This document shows positions 53,521-63,430 of a stretch of DNA of 64,000 nucleotides, in pieces. This DNA comes from Woeseia sp. (GTDB lineage Bacteria; Pseudomonadota; Gammaproteobacteria; Steroidobacterales; Woeseiaceae). The notes below the pieces were generated by a model. That model was not told where the DNA came from and did no database searches. It worked only from the letters and a program-made list of their open reading frames with translations. The stretch covers positions 992,001 through 1,056,000 of the forward strand of contig JAJFKW010000001.1 in NCBI GenBank assembly GCA_021773015.1, given 5' to 3'. Numbering within the stretch: the first letter of the stretch is position 1; each line of letters opens with the position of its first letter. The position numbers and the translations under genes were made by a program.

Positions 53521-54681
53521 CTACAAATTATCCAATCCACGCTTGAGTAAACCGCGCGCGATAATCAAACGCTGGATTTCGCTGGTTCCCTCCCAAATAC
53601 GATCAACTCGTAATTCGCGATAGAACCGTTCAGCCACGTTTTCCCGCATGTAACCTCTACCGCCGAAAATTTGTACAACGCGATCGGCCACTCGGTTTGC
53701 CATCTCCGAAACATAGAGTTTGACCATCGAACATCGATTGTGCTGCGCCTTTAGATCGTCACCTCGATCTATTGCCGCTGCAGCCTCGTAGGTCATCAAC
53801 CTCGCTGCCCACAATTCCGTTGCACTATCCGCTAGCATAAATTGAATGGCTTGACGTTCGCACAATGCTTGCCCGCCCACTACGCGGTCACTCGCAAACT
53901 GCATACCATCCTCGATCAACCGTGCAGCTGCACCACAACTGCGAGCACCAATCATTAGTCGTTCATGTCTAAACCAACTCTTCGTGTACGCCATACGTTC
54001 ATCGGCCGCGCCGACTCGATTGGCCTCTGGCACAATCACGTTTTCAAAACGATAGGTTGGATGATGCGATGCATAAGTGTGACTAAATAGTGGATTGGCA
54101 ATCATCTCGATGCCATCGGTGTTCATATCAACTAAAAATAGTGCATCGCCACCTTCCTCAGGAAGCTTCGCTTGAAACCAAAAAAAGTCAGCGAAATTTG
54201 CGCTGGTTACGTACCATTTCTCACCATTCAGAATGTAGGAGTGGCCGCTTCGCACCGCTGTCGCTTCAATACCGGCAACGTCCGATCCGGAACCTGCTTC
54301 CGTGATGGCATAACAATCCTTGCGCTCACCACGCATCATCGGCAAAACGTAATGCTCGAGCTGAGTGTTCGAGCATGCTTCAAACATCCACGCTTGCGCC
54401 TCTGGAAAACACCACGACAATGCATTGGTAATTCGCCCAAGCTGCTCCCAGACTGCTACCTGTTCAACCATTGGCAGTTGCAGCCCACCATGTAATTCCG
54501 GTACATCCATGCGCGGCAGCCCGAGCTCGAATGCGCGCGCCTTCTGTTTCTCCAAGACGTCCGCTGGTACTTTTCCACTGTTTAATTCAGCTTGCACCTC
54601 ATACGGCAACAAGTACTCGTCGGCGAATTCTCGAGCTGAGTTTTGCCAATGCTGAGCACTGGCGGTTAACTGGATTTTCAC
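53521..54681 (-). CDS. Acyl-CoA dehydrogenase
   Basis: FAD enzyme of 386 residues. It has the flavin-binding AITEAGSGSDVAGIEA, WYVTSANFADFFW, and the C-terminal QIFGGRGYMRENVAERFYRELRVDR in part, followed by WEGTSEIQRLI, where the glutamate of WEG is the usual MCAD-type catalytic base. The substrate is unknown. It converges on the BKD operon with a 56-bp gap, and a BetI-like regulator lies upstream on the same strand, so these two may be co-transcribed. Confidence 0.92.
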   Translation of the reverse strand: MKIQLTASAQHWQNSAREFADEYLLPYEVQAELNSGKVPADVLEKQKARAFELGLPRMDVPELHGGLQLPMVEQVAVWEQLGRITNALSWCFPEAQAWMFEACSNTQLEHYVLPMMRGERKDCYAITEAGSGSDVAGIEATAVRSGHSYILNGEKWYVTSANFADFFWFQAKLPEEGGDALFLVDMNTDGIEMIANPLFSHTYASHHPTYRFENVIVPEANRVGAADERMAYTKSWFRHERLMIGARSCGAAARLIEDGMQFASDRVVGGQALCERQAIQFMLADSATELWAARLMTYEAAAAIDRGDDLKAQHNRCSMVKLYVSEMANRVADRVVQIFGGRGYMRENVAERFYRELRVDRIWEGTSEIQRLIIARGLLKRGLDNL

Positions 54682-54708
54682 GTTTGAGTTTTCCTCGTCT
54701 GTCTCTTC

Positions 54709-55350
54709 CTAGGGCGTCGTAGATTGGTAGTGCTGTGGAAATACTGCTTTTAGATAGCTATATACGCTAGCGAGCGCCGCGTGACGGTCCCAACTTTTGG
54801 GATGCAATAGACAGGATAGCCATAGCCCATCCGTCATCGACGATAACGCATCGGTCACTTGTGCCGCAGTCACTCCTGCGTAGCCACCGTCTTCAATAAT
54901 TTGTTGGCAAAGATCCAACATTGCCTCGTCGTAACCGTTGTCATACTGCGCACAAATTTTTCGATAAGTCGGCATTGCCTTTGCCTCGCCCCAGTATGCA
55001 AACCAAACTGCGAGTTTTTTGCGGTCGCAAACCGATGGCCGTAGATCGAGACGCATGAGACCTAACAATATTTGGGCCGGCTCAAGACTGGGCGCATCGA
55101 GTTCACGCCGAAATAATTCGTCGTACTCATCCGCCAAATATTGCAGGGTTTGATAAAGCAGGTTCTCCTTTGTTTGAAAATGCAAATTCACAATACCCTG
55201 CGAAAGCCCGGCTTCTCTGGCCACATCGGCCATTGTCGTGCCACCCAAGCCACGCTTGGAAATACACTTGATTGTTGCATCTATCAATTGTTCACGCCGC
55301 CTCTCCCGAGACGCGGTGCGGCTATCCTTTTTTTTCGCAGTGCTCGGCAT
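54709..55350 (-). CDS. TetR-family regulator, BetI-like
   Basis: A 213-residue repressor. The N-terminal HTH covers RREQLIDATIKCISKRGLGG and TMADVAREAGLSQGIVNLHF, a pattern typical of BetI, the choline-responsive regulator. The C-terminal domain includes KKLAVWFAYWGEAKA, another BetI feature. I start at ATG 55350; the frame continues to a TTG at 55446 with a basic, non-conserved extension. It diverges from the aminotransferase operon at 55548, and a 20-bp dyad lies between them. The ligand is unknown but may be a quaternary or methylated amine. Confidence 0.86.
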   Translation of the reverse strand: MPSTAKKKDSRTASRERRREQLIDATIKCISKRGLGGTTMADVAREAGLSQGIVNLHFQTKENLLYQTLQYLADEYDELFRRELDAPSLEPAQILLGLMRLDLRPSVCDRKKLAVWFAYWGEAKAMPTYRKICAQYDNGYDEAMLDLCQQIIEDGGYAGVTAAQVTDALSSMTDGLWLSCLLHPKSWDRHAALASVYSYLKAVFPQHYQSTTP

Positions 55351-55464
55351 CTTTTTGCTCGACAGTTTCCCTGGTGCTTGGCACACGACATTCTCCCGTG
55401 TACTGGCTAAACTCTTTAGCAACAATGATTTAGTAGTGGTGTGCAACCCGCATCATGTCATATT

Positions 55465-55484
55465 ATGAATGTATAGTCATTCAT
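55465..55484. promoter_or_regulatory. Dyad between BetI-like regulator and the six-gene operon
   Basis: ATGAATG (55465-55471) and CATTCAT (55478-55484) form a perfect seven-base inverted repeat with a six-base spacer. It lies in the divergent gap, 63 bp before the aminotransferase start codon. Its size and place suit a TetR-family operator. Confidence 0.55.
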
Positions 55485-55547
55485 TAATCTAGACAAAGTA
55501 ACCCATACCGTGAGACCCTCAGTGCTTATCATCCAGATGGAGTCAGC

Positions 55548-56882
55548 ATGCGCTCGCTTACAAAATCGAACCAGCAGTTTCGCAAAGCGGTTAGCAGATT
55601 ACCGCTCGGCGTTGCATCAAACTTTCGTTACTGGGGAGATGACAAGACACTCTACGTAAAGCGCGGCAAAGGTGGACGAATTTGGGATATCGATGATAAC
55701 GAATACATTGACTACCGATTGGGCTACGGTCCCGCTATTCTCGGCTACGCGGATGAACGCGTCGATGAAGCGGCACGTGAGGGAATGGCGATTGGCGGCG
55801 TATTCGCACTTGCCACAGAACTAGAATACGACGTCGCCGAGCGTATCGGCAAAATGGTTCCGTCTGCGGAACTCGTGCGTTTTTCCAATTCAGGCACTGA
55901 GGCGGTCATGGCGGCCTTGCGACTGGCCCGGGCCTACACTGGCAAGGACGCTTACGTCGTCATGGAAGGCGGCTACCATGGGCTGTTTAATGAGGTTATG
56001 TGGTATTCGGAAATCGAAGATTGGAATCCCAGCGACGGAGAACCGCGAATCTTGCCTTACAGCGAAGGCATACCAGAAATAATCAAACCGCTGTTTCACA
56101 CAGTACCAATGAATGATGCGAACGCTGTGGAGGACTTGTTTCGAAAACATGCCAATGACATCGGCGCATTCTTGATTGAACCCATTATGGGCAATTGCTG
56201 CGGCATCACCGCTTCCAAGGAATATGTTGGCAATGTGCGGGCACTGTGTGATCGCTACAACGTTATGATGATCATTGACGAGGTTAAGACCGGCTTTCGC
56301 GTGGCTAAAGGTGGCGTTCAGGAATTAATGGGTGTGAATGCCGACCTCTGCACCTTCGCGAAATCTATCGCCAACGGCTATCCGATTTCCGTACTTGCGG
56401 GGCGCGAAGACATCATGCGCAAAATCGGTGACGGCGTAGCACATGGAGGCACGTACACCGCCCACTCCGTATCGCTCGCCGCCGCAAAAAAGACGCTGCA
56501 AATCCTCGACGAAACAGATGCACTGGCGAATATAGAGAAATACGGCCTTGAACTGCGTGTTGGCATTGCGAAAATCCTTAGCACAAGAAACATTCCGCAT
56601 AGCTTCGTAGGTCACCCTGCTCTGTCAGGACTGTTTTTTAGCGACACCGCTCCGTCTGACTATCGCGACTGGCTTGCAACGGACTATGACTTTTATGACA
56701 ACATGGCGCCAGAACTTCACGATCTCGGTATTCTCGTCGAACCGGACTCGCGCGAACCTTGGTTTTTATGTGAGGCTCACGATGTGAAATGTCTCAGTGA
56801 AACGCTGGACAAATTTGAGCAGGCAGTGGACATTACTTTGCGCAAATTACCTTCAGAGATGACCGCAATATCGACGGCATGA
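55548..56882 (+). CDS. Class III aminotransferase, glutamate-1-semialdehyde aminomutase-like
   Basis: PLP enzyme of 444 residues in the class III fold. It has SRLPLGVASNFRYW at the N terminus as in aminomutase-like proteins, FSNSGTEAVMAALRLARAYTG, EGGYHGLFNEVMW, the metal-free DEVKTGFRVAKGG and the PLP lysine in TFAKSIANGYPISVLAG. The context excludes haem synthesis: it opens an operon with FAD oxidoreductases and a GcvT-like gene. It probably transaminates an amine or amino acid of unknown identity. The ATG has GGAG five bases upstream. Confidence 0.88.
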   Translation: MRSLTKSNQQFRKAVSRLPLGVASNFRYWGDDKTLYVKRGKGGRIWDIDDNEYIDYRLGYGPAILGYADERVDEAAREGMAIGGVFALATELEYDVAERIGKMVPSAELVRFSNSGTEAVMAALRLARAYTGKDAYVVMEGGYHGLFNEVMWYSEIEDWNPSDGEPRILPYSEGIPEIIKPLFHTVPMNDANAVEDLFRKHANDIGAFLIEPIMGNCCGITASKEYVGNVRALCDRYNVMMIIDEVKTGFRVAKGGVQELMGVNADLCTFAKSIANGYPISVLAGREDIMRKIGDGVAHGGTYTAHSVSLAAAKKTLQILDETDALANIEKYGLELRVGIAKILSTRNIPHSFVGHPALSGLFFSDTAPSDYRDWLATDYDFYDNMAPELHDLGILVEPDSREPWFLCEAHDVKCLSETLDKFEQAVDITLRKLPSEMTAISTA

Positions 56883-56927
56883 TGCCAGCCGAAATCCAGC
56901 GGGAAAAAATTTACAAGCGGATGAAAC

Positions 56928-58544
56928 ATGAAAACATATGACGTTATCGTCGTCGGCGCTGGTCACAACGGATTGACCAATGCAGCATTTCTGGCCAAGG
57001 CCGGATTAAACGTTTTGTGCGTAGAAAAGAATGACTATATCGGCGGGGCCGCAGTCAGCCGAAACCTCTATAAAGACTGGGTCTACTCAAACTGCTCGTA
57101 TGTTTGCAGTCTTTTACGGCCAGAGATCTTTCGCTCACTGGAGTTACATCGGCATGGATTACAGGTAACGCCCTACGCCGGTGGTGCGACTTTTTTGCAA
57201 AACGGCGATTACTACGCGTCCTATGACGATCACGACCTGCAACATCGCGAAATGGCGCGCTTCTCCAAACACGATGCCGATGCCTATGATCGCTACGGAG
57301 CCGATGTAATGCGGCAGTGCCGTTTTATTCGCGATACGCTGCTACGCACGCCGCCAGATCCGACGTCGTTTAAACTCCGAGATCTCAAGGAATTGTTGTA
57401 CCTAGGAGGTCGATTTGCCGAGCTCGGCGAAGACCGTATGTATGAGACGATTCGTTTTTGGACGATGAGCGTTGCCGAGTATCTTGACGAGTACTTCGAG
57501 ACCGACATCATCAAAACTTCATTATCCGGAAGCGGCATTATTGGCACAGCACTCGGTATTCATTCCCCCGGAACAGCTTACGTTCTTTTGCATCATTACA
57601 TGGGTGATGTCGACGGAAACATCGGGTCCTGGGGATATGCGCGCGGCGGTATGGGCGCAGTTTCCAACGCCATTGCTGGAGCATTTCAAGCCTACGGCGG
57701 TGAATTGCGAACCGACGCCGGCGTCGAACAGATTCTCGTTAAGAATGGCCAAGTGACCGGGGTTGCGTTGACCAACGGTGATGAGATCAAAGCGAAGCAA
57801 GTTGTTTCATCGATGGACGTCAAACGCACCTTCTTAAAGTGCATGGACAAATCTGACTTGGAACCGGACTTTTACAACCGCGTCAAAAATTTCAAAATTC
57901 GTGGCTCGTCAGGAAAGCTGAATATAGCGCTGGACGGCCTGCCCACTTTTAGCGCGCTTCCCAAAGATAGCCCACTCATGGATGGCGACATGCACTTTAT
58001 TGATTCGATGGAGCGCATGGAACGTGCCTACGATGACTGGAAGGAAGGCACTTGGTCCAAGGACCCCTACATTGACATGGTTATTCCGACGGTGACAGAT
58101 CCAACAATGGCACCACCCGGAAAACACTTTATGAGTTGCTTTATTCAGTATTGCCCGCCGCAAATCAATGGACGCGAATGGACCGATGAGGAACGCGATC
58201 AATTTGGCCAGACGTGTATCGATCAAATCGCCAACTACAGCCCCGACTTCAAAGATCTCATCTTGCATGTTGAGGTTAGAACGCCGAAGGAAATTGAAAA
58301 CGAAGCCGGTCTTACGGAAGGCAACATATTTCATGGCGAACTAACTATGGATCAGCTGCTGTTCAATCGGCCAATACCGGGCTATGCCGACTATCGCGGA
58401 CCCGTTTCTGGACTTTACATGTGTGGTTCCAGCACCCATCCGGGCGGCGGTGTAATGGCGGCGCCAGGCGCAAACGCGGCGAGGGAAATTTTGCATGATC
58501 TGAAACGCCGCAACACGGTACCGGAGAATTTTGGAGATGACTAA
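56928..58544 (+). CDS. FAD-dependent oxidoreductase, phytoene dehydrogenase/PYROXD2-like (copy 1)
   Basis: A 538-residue flavoprotein with an N-terminal Rossmann motif VVGAGHNGL, followed by EKNDYIGGAAVSRN, and a C-terminal FAD clamp MCGSSTHPGGGVMAAPGANA. It belongs to the amine oxidase/phytoene desaturase superfamily. The carotenoid role is unlikely because no carotenoid genes are present. The substrate is unknown; oxidation of a C-N bond is a reasonable guess from the neighbouring GcvT-like gene. It is paralogous to the next gene. Confidence 0.87.
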   Translation: MKTYDVIVVGAGHNGLTNAAFLAKAGLNVLCVEKNDYIGGAAVSRNLYKDWVYSNCSYVCSLLRPEIFRSLELHRHGLQVTPYAGGATFLQNGDYYASYDDHDLQHREMARFSKHDADAYDRYGADVMRQCRFIRDTLLRTPPDPTSFKLRDLKELLYLGGRFAELGEDRMYETIRFWTMSVAEYLDEYFETDIIKTSLSGSGIIGTALGIHSPGTAYVLLHHYMGDVDGNIGSWGYARGGMGAVSNAIAGAFQAYGGELRTDAGVEQILVKNGQVTGVALTNGDEIKAKQVVSSMDVKRTFLKCMDKSDLEPDFYNRVKNFKIRGSSGKLNIALDGLPTFSALPKDSPLMDGDMHFIDSMERMERAYDDWKEGTWSKDPYIDMVIPTVTDPTMAPPGKHFMSCFIQYCPPQINGREWTDEERDQFGQTCIDQIANYSPDFKDLILHVEVRTPKEIENEAGLTEGNIFHGELTMDQLLFNRPIPGYADYRGPVSGLYMCGSSTHPGGGVMAAPGANAAREILHDLKRRNTVPENFGDD

Positions 58545-58583
58545 GCTAACAGTTACGGCCGGCGTCATTAAGGAATCAATTTC

Positions 58584-60128
58584 ATGAGCGATCGATATGA
58601 CGCCATCATCGTCGGCGCTGGACATAACGGCATGATCTGCGGCGCGTTACTGGCAAAAGCCGGTAAGCAAGTCTTAATTTTGGAAGCCGCAATGCAAGTT
58701 GGCGGCGCCGCCGTTACACGCGAATTTGCCGCGGGCTACTCTGTCTCTGCGTGTGCGCATCTGCTGTATCAGCTACAACCGCAAGTTCTCAAGGACCTAA
58801 ACTTAAACCTCGACTATGCGGCAGATGACATTGCCGCCATCGCACTTTCCACCACTGGAGATCACCTGCGCATCCGCGGTAACCATACCGAGGGCCTTAG
58901 CGAAGATGACGCTGTTGAGCTCCGGTCATTCCATGCTCGAATGACGCGATACGCAAATCTTCTCAATAAATATCTCAATAAAGCGCCGCCAAGACTTGGC
59001 GTCAGAAATCGCAGAGACCTGACGACGCTTGCACAGCTTGGATTTGACGTTCGAAAATTGGGACGCAAAGATATGCGGGAGTTCTTGCGGCTTATTGGGA
59101 TGAATATTTTTGACGAGCTCGAAGAACGTTTCGATAACCCATTACTGAAAGGCGCGCTTGCGGTCGACGCAGTCATGGGTACACATTTGGGGCCGCGCTC
59201 ACCTACAACGATTCTTACTTATCTTTATCGCTTGGCCGGTAATCAAGGACGGGTTGCCCAAATGGCCGGCGGCATGAGTACGTTAAGCGAATCCCTAGCG
59301 AAAGTTGCACGTGACAATGGCGCAACCATTCGAACGAACATGGCCGTCAAACGGGTTGTGGTGGAGAACGGTAGAGCAACTGGCGTCGAAACCGAGAAAG
59401 GCGAAGTATTTTCGAGTCGCGTCGTTGTTTCCAATGCCGATCCGAAATCGACGATTATGGACCTCGTCAATCCACGGCACGTTGAAACTGGATTTACGCG
59501 CCGCGTACACAATATTCGTATGCGCGGAAATGCTGCGAAGCTGCACCTAGCCCTTGACGGCCTGCCAACGATCAAAGGGCTCGATAAGAAGTCATTCGCA
59601 GATCGCATGATCATTGCACCCGACATCAATTATGTGGAAAGAGCCTTCAACCCGGCGAAGTACGGCGCTACCTCACCGCATCCGGTTATGGAAGTTACGT
59701 TTCCTAGCTTGCGCGATGCGACGCTCGCGCCAACGGGAAAGCACGTGCTATCCGCGATCGTGCAATACGCACCTTACAATCTGAAAGAGGGCTGGGACGA
59801 TGCGGCACGCGATGCGTTCAAGCAGACCGCCATCGATACTATTACGACATACGCACCAGACTTGCCAGAACGCATCAACGACTCCGAACTGCTCACACCC
59901 GCAGATATCGAAAGCGAATTCAGAATTACCGGTGGACATTGGCATCATGGCGAGTTGACGCTCGATCAATTCATGTTTGTCAGACCCGTTGCCGGCGCAG
60001 CACAGTATGAAATGCCGCTTGAAGGTCTATTTTTGTGTGGTGCCGGAAGTCATCCAGGAGGCGGTCTCAACGGTGCCGCCGGACGTAATGCGGCGATAGC
60101 AATATTGAGACGGGAGAAAGCAGCATGA
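58584..60128 (+). CDS. FAD-dependent oxidoreductase, phytoene dehydrogenase/PYROXD2-like (copy 2)
   Basis: A 514-residue homologue of the preceding gene, sharing the same landmarks: IIVGAGHNGMICGALLAKAG at the N terminus, SNADPKSTIMDLV in the middle, and LCGAGSHPGGGLNGAAGRNA at the C terminus. Both also share a GHWHHGELTLDQFMF-type stretch (HGELTMDQLLF in copy 1). Tandem copies with matching landmarks suggest two subunits of one enzyme or two consecutive oxidations. Its stop overlaps the GcvT-like start by four bases. Confidence 0.87.
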   Translation: MSDRYDAIIVGAGHNGMICGALLAKAGKQVLILEAAMQVGGAAVTREFAAGYSVSACAHLLYQLQPQVLKDLNLNLDYAADDIAAIALSTTGDHLRIRGNHTEGLSEDDAVELRSFHARMTRYANLLNKYLNKAPPRLGVRNRRDLTTLAQLGFDVRKLGRKDMREFLRLIGMNIFDELEERFDNPLLKGALAVDAVMGTHLGPRSPTTILTYLYRLAGNQGRVAQMAGGMSTLSESLAKVARDNGATIRTNMAVKRVVVENGRATGVETEKGEVFSSRVVVSNADPKSTIMDLVNPRHVETGFTRRVHNIRMRGNAAKLHLALDGLPTIKGLDKKSFADRMIIAPDINYVERAFNPAKYGATSPHPVMEVTFPSLRDATLAPTGKHVLSAIVQYAPYNLKEGWDDAARDAFKQTAIDTITTYAPDLPERINDSELLTPADIESEFRITGGHWHHGELTLDQFMFVRPVAGAAQYEMPLEGLFLCGAGSHPGGGLNGAAGRNAAIAILRREKAA

Positions 60129-61321
60129 CCACTGCCGCTGTCGATTTAACCAGACTTAAAACACCTTTCTATCCGCGATTGGAGGCTCTTGATCGCCTGC
60201 ATACATGGCATAGCTGGAAGGGCTATCGCAGTGCGGACGCATTCACAAATGGAGAAATCGAGTATTTTGCCATCCGCAATAGCGCCGCGGTATTCGATCT
60301 CTCACCGATGACGAAATATCGCATCACCGGCAATGACGCCCGTATTTATGTTGATAGGCTGGTTACCCGTGACATGCTCAACAAGGTTGGCGCAGGTCGT
60401 GTGGCATATGCCGTTTGGTGCGACGATCAAGGCCAAGTAATCGACGATGGAACTATTTTTCACCTACGTGACGATGAATACCGCCTGTGTTCGCAAGAGT
60501 TTCATTTGCCATGGCTGCGCGCCGCCGCCATCGGTATGAATGTCGACATTCGAGAGGAAACGGCCGACTACGCAGCACTCGCGCTGCAAGGCCCGAACTC
60601 CTACAGCATCCTCAAAAACTTGGGTCTAAGTGGCATCGAAAATCTAAAACTTTTCGGCTTGCGGCACTTTGACTTCGCAGGTACCGAATTGATGGTTTCA
60701 AGAACTGGCTTTACCGGCGACCTGGGTTACGAACTGTGGATCGATGCAGACAAAGCACTACCGTTGTGGGATGCGCTATTCGAGGCGGGCAAATTGCACG
60801 GTATTCGGGCAATCGGCACACATGCACTAGAACAATCGAGAATTGAAGCCGGCTATCTTGCCGCGTATGTGGAATTTTTGCCCGCCAACGAAACCGTTCG
60901 CACTGGTAGAACTCGATCTCCCTTCGAACTAGGACTCGACTGGCTCGTTGATTTCAAAAAACCGAATTTCAATGGTCGCCGAGCGCTGGCGGCCGAAAAA
61001 CGCGAAGGATCAACCTGGCGTTTCGTGAAGTTGGATATTGAAGGCAACAAAACGGCAAGCAGCGCATACATCTATGCGGACAAGCGCGCGAAGAAGAACA
61101 TCGGTTTTGTCACATCCGCGACTTGGTCACCCGTATGCAAAAAGAACATTGCACTCGGTACCGTGCGCATGCCTCACGGTAAGGTCGGCGAAACAGTTTA
61201 CGTCGAAGTTTACTATCAAAGAGAGATGCACTGGTCACGCATGATGGCCAAAGCGGAAGTCGTCAGTAAACCGTTTTGGGACCCGCCGAGACGGCGCGCA
61301 ACTCCTCCAGGCCTTTTTTGA
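60125..61321 (+). CDS. Aminomethyltransferase (GcvT) family protein
   Basis: A 398-residue folate-binding protein of the GcvT/dimethylglycine dehydrogenase C-terminal family. It has FDLSPMTKYRITGNDA, VIDDGTIFHL with the conserved Asp pair near the folate site, SRTGFTGDLGYELW and IGTHALEQSRIEAGY. Such proteins accept a one-carbon unit onto tetrahydrofolate from a methylated substrate or glycine-cleavage intermediate. No gcvP or gcvH is present, so a glycine cleavage role is unlikely. The adjacent FAD enzymes suggest oxidative demethylation with folate capture. DmdA is a relative but identity with it is not supported. Confidence 0.87.
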   Translation: MTTAAVDLTRLKTPFYPRLEALDRLHTWHSWKGYRSADAFTNGEIEYFAIRNSAAVFDLSPMTKYRITGNDARIYVDRLVTRDMLNKVGAGRVAYAVWCDDQGQVIDDGTIFHLRDDEYRLCSQEFHLPWLRAAAIGMNVDIREETADYAALALQGPNSYSILKNLGLSGIENLKLFGLRHFDFAGTELMVSRTGFTGDLGYELWIDADKALPLWDALFEAGKLHGIRAIGTHALEQSRIEAGYLAAYVEFLPANETVRTGRTRSPFELGLDWLVDFKKPNFNGRRALAAEKREGSTWRFVKLDIEGNKTASSAYIYADKRAKKNIGFVTSATWSPVCKKNIALGTVRMPHGKVGETVYVEVYYQREMHWSRMMAKAEVVSKPFWDPPRRRATPPGLF

Positions 61322-61336
61322 AATCGGACCAACGTT

Positions 61337-63421
61337 TTGGCCCACAAACTTGATTCGCTGCTGCAACCACGTTCGATCGCAGTCGTGGGAGCATCTGCAA
61401 AAAAACTGACTGTAGGAAATCACACGCTTGCTAACCTCATCGCGGGAGACTTTCCAGGCGACATATACCCGGTAAACCCGCATTACGACAATCTGCTGGA
61501 GCTAAAGTGTTACGCCGCAGTTTCCGCATTGCCGAAAATCCCTGACCTTGTAATATTTTGTGTTAGTGACCGTCGAATTGAGGCAGCGATCGACGATGCG
61601 TTGCAGTTCGGCGTTCGTGCATTCTCGATCATGTCGTCATTGGTCATCGACGATGATCAAAAACCGTTACTTAAAGATCGTATATCGGCGAAATTGCAAG
61701 CTGCGAATGCGATTACGTGTGGCGCGAATGGCATGGGCTTCTACAACATTGATCATGCTGTTTGGGCATGCGGTTTTGATACCCGCAAACACGCAAAAAA
61801 TGGCAATGTCTGCTTAATCAGTCATTCCGGGGCCGGAATGTGCGGCATTGTCGATTGCGATCATCGCTTACGTTTCAATCTTGTTGTCTCCACAGGAAAC
61901 GAACTAAGTGTGACGATGGACGAGTACTTGGACTACGCACTGGAATTACCTGGCACTAAGGTGATTGGCCTATTTATCGAAACCGCGCGAAATCCGCGCA
62001 GTTTCGAAAAAGCTCTGGCAAAAGCCAATCGCAAAAAGATTCCGATTATTGCGATCAAGGTTGGACGCAGCGCCGAATCCGCGGCACTTGCCGTTTCCCA
62101 CTCGGGTGCCATCGCTGGCGATGATGCGGCCTATGAGGCGCTATTTGATCGTTATGGTGTACAACGCGTGCGCGACATGGACGAACTTGCGACGGCACTG
62201 ATTCTACATTCTGAGTGGCCAGTTATTGGACCTGGTGGTTTGGTTTCTTTGCACGATTCCGGCGGCGAACGACAACTGATGATGGACCTTGCCGACGAAC
62301 ATGGCATTCCAATGCCACAAATATCCGCACAAACCGTCAAAACGCTGGAGAGCATACTGGATCCCGAACTACCTGCGGTCAATCCGCTCGATGGGTGGAG
62401 TCGTGGCGGCGCCAATGCAGATCTGCAGATGACGAGTTGCCTGACGGCACTAATGCAAGATACAAATGCAGCAGTCGCTGTGTTGATGCACGACAGAGCA
62501 CCGGATGGGAAAATATATGCTGAGTATTTGCAGTATATGCGGCACGCGAGTCAAGTGTCGGGCAAACCTGTAGCCCTAGTCGCTGCACGTCAGGGTACCG
62601 GGGACGACGCTTTAGTGGTGGAAGCTACACGCGATGGCCTACCCGTATTGGACGGCGTCAGTAACTTCTTGGCAGCGTTGCGCACAGCTTTCGGGTGGCG
62701 CGATTTTCTTGACAGAAAAAAAGAATCCGAGATTCGCTTGGACGCTGATGTGGTAAGCAGCTGGAGATCCGCATTGCGCCATGGCGGAACGCTTTCCGAG
62801 TCAATTTCGCTGCAGCTATTGGGTGACTTTGATATCGCCGCAAATACCGGTCATGACTGTGCATCTTTGGAGCAAACATTAGCTGCAGCGGAAAAAATTG
62901 CTTATCCGGTTGCATTGAAGACTGCAGCTGAGGGTATAGCGCATAAATCCGACGTCGGTGGTGTCATTCTCAATATCGAAAACGCTACAGCGCTAACGAG
63001 TGGCTATGATGAAATCAGCAGGGAAATTGGGCCGAATGTCACCGTATATCCAATGCTCGCCAATGGCGTCGAAATGATATTGGGCGCGAAACAAGACCCG
63101 CAATTTGGACCCGTTATCGTATTGGGCTTTGGCGGCATTCACGCAGAGATATTGGGTGACGTCGTGTTCGCACTACCGCCTTTCGGGCCCACAACGGCAC
63201 GCCAGTTACTCGATCGTCTGCGCATGCGGCCGCTTCTCGATGGTGTGCGCGGCAAAAAGGCTGCAGCAATTGATGCATTCTGTGCAATGGCCGCACAATT
63301 TTCGGCTATGGTAGATGCGTTGCGACTCGAAATTCAGGAAATCGATATCAATCCGGTCATCGTTGACGAGCGCAGTGCCACTGCTGCGGATGCGCTGATC
63401 GTCTGTCAACTAAAGCGATGA
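61337..63421 (+). CDS. ADP-forming acyl-CoA synthetase (acetate-CoA ligase family)
   Basis: A 694-residue fusion of the alpha (CoA-binding and ligase) and beta (ATP-grasp) parts of ADP-forming acyl-CoA synthetases. The N terminus LDSLLQPRSIAVVGASAKK is the CoA-binding start. The likely phosphohistidine lies in AVSHSGAIAGDDAAYEALF, and the ATP-grasp domain contains YPVALKTAAEGIAHKSDVGG and INPVIVDERSA. The frame starts with TTG 61337, supported by the family's conserved first residues. It would conserve energy by interconverting an acyl-CoA and acid with ATP formation. Substrate unknown. Confidence 0.88.
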   Translation: MAHKLDSLLQPRSIAVVGASAKKLTVGNHTLANLIAGDFPGDIYPVNPHYDNLLELKCYAAVSALPKIPDLVIFCVSDRRIEAAIDDALQFGVRAFSIMSSLVIDDDQKPLLKDRISAKLQAANAITCGANGMGFYNIDHAVWACGFDTRKHAKNGNVCLISHSGAGMCGIVDCDHRLRFNLVVSTGNELSVTMDEYLDYALELPGTKVIGLFIETARNPRSFEKALAKANRKKIPIIAIKVGRSAESAALAVSHSGAIAGDDAAYEALFDRYGVQRVRDMDELATALILHSEWPVIGPGGLVSLHDSGGERQLMMDLADEHGIPMPQISAQTVKTLESILDPELPAVNPLDGWSRGGANADLQMTSCLTALMQDTNAAVAVLMHDRAPDGKIYAEYLQYMRHASQVSGKPVALVAARQGTGDDALVVEATRDGLPVLDGVSNFLAALRTAFGWRDFLDRKKESEIRLDADVVSSWRSALRHGGTLSESISLQLLGDFDIAANTGHDCASLEQTLAAAEKIAYPVALKTAAEGIAHKSDVGGVILNIENATALTSGYDEISREIGPNVTVYPMLANGVEMILGAKQDPQFGPVIVLGFGGIHAEILGDVVFALPPFGPTTARQLLDRLRMRPLLDGVRGKKAAAIDAFCAMAAQFSAMVDALRLEIQEIDINPVIVDERSATAADALIVCQLKR

Positions 63422-63430
63422 GGCAAGAAC

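Noticed and set aside
55548-56882. Glutamate-1-semialdehyde aminomutase for haem synthesis (hemL)
   Set aside because: The operon has no tetrapyrrole genes and contains catabolic oxidoreductases; the sequence fits other aminotransferases of this fold.
60125-61321. DMSP demethylase DmdA with DmdB at 14146
   Set aside because: Both are in the right superfamilies, but the genes are 45 kb apart, no DmdC/DmdD arrangement exists, and the GcvT-like protein sits with amine-type genes.
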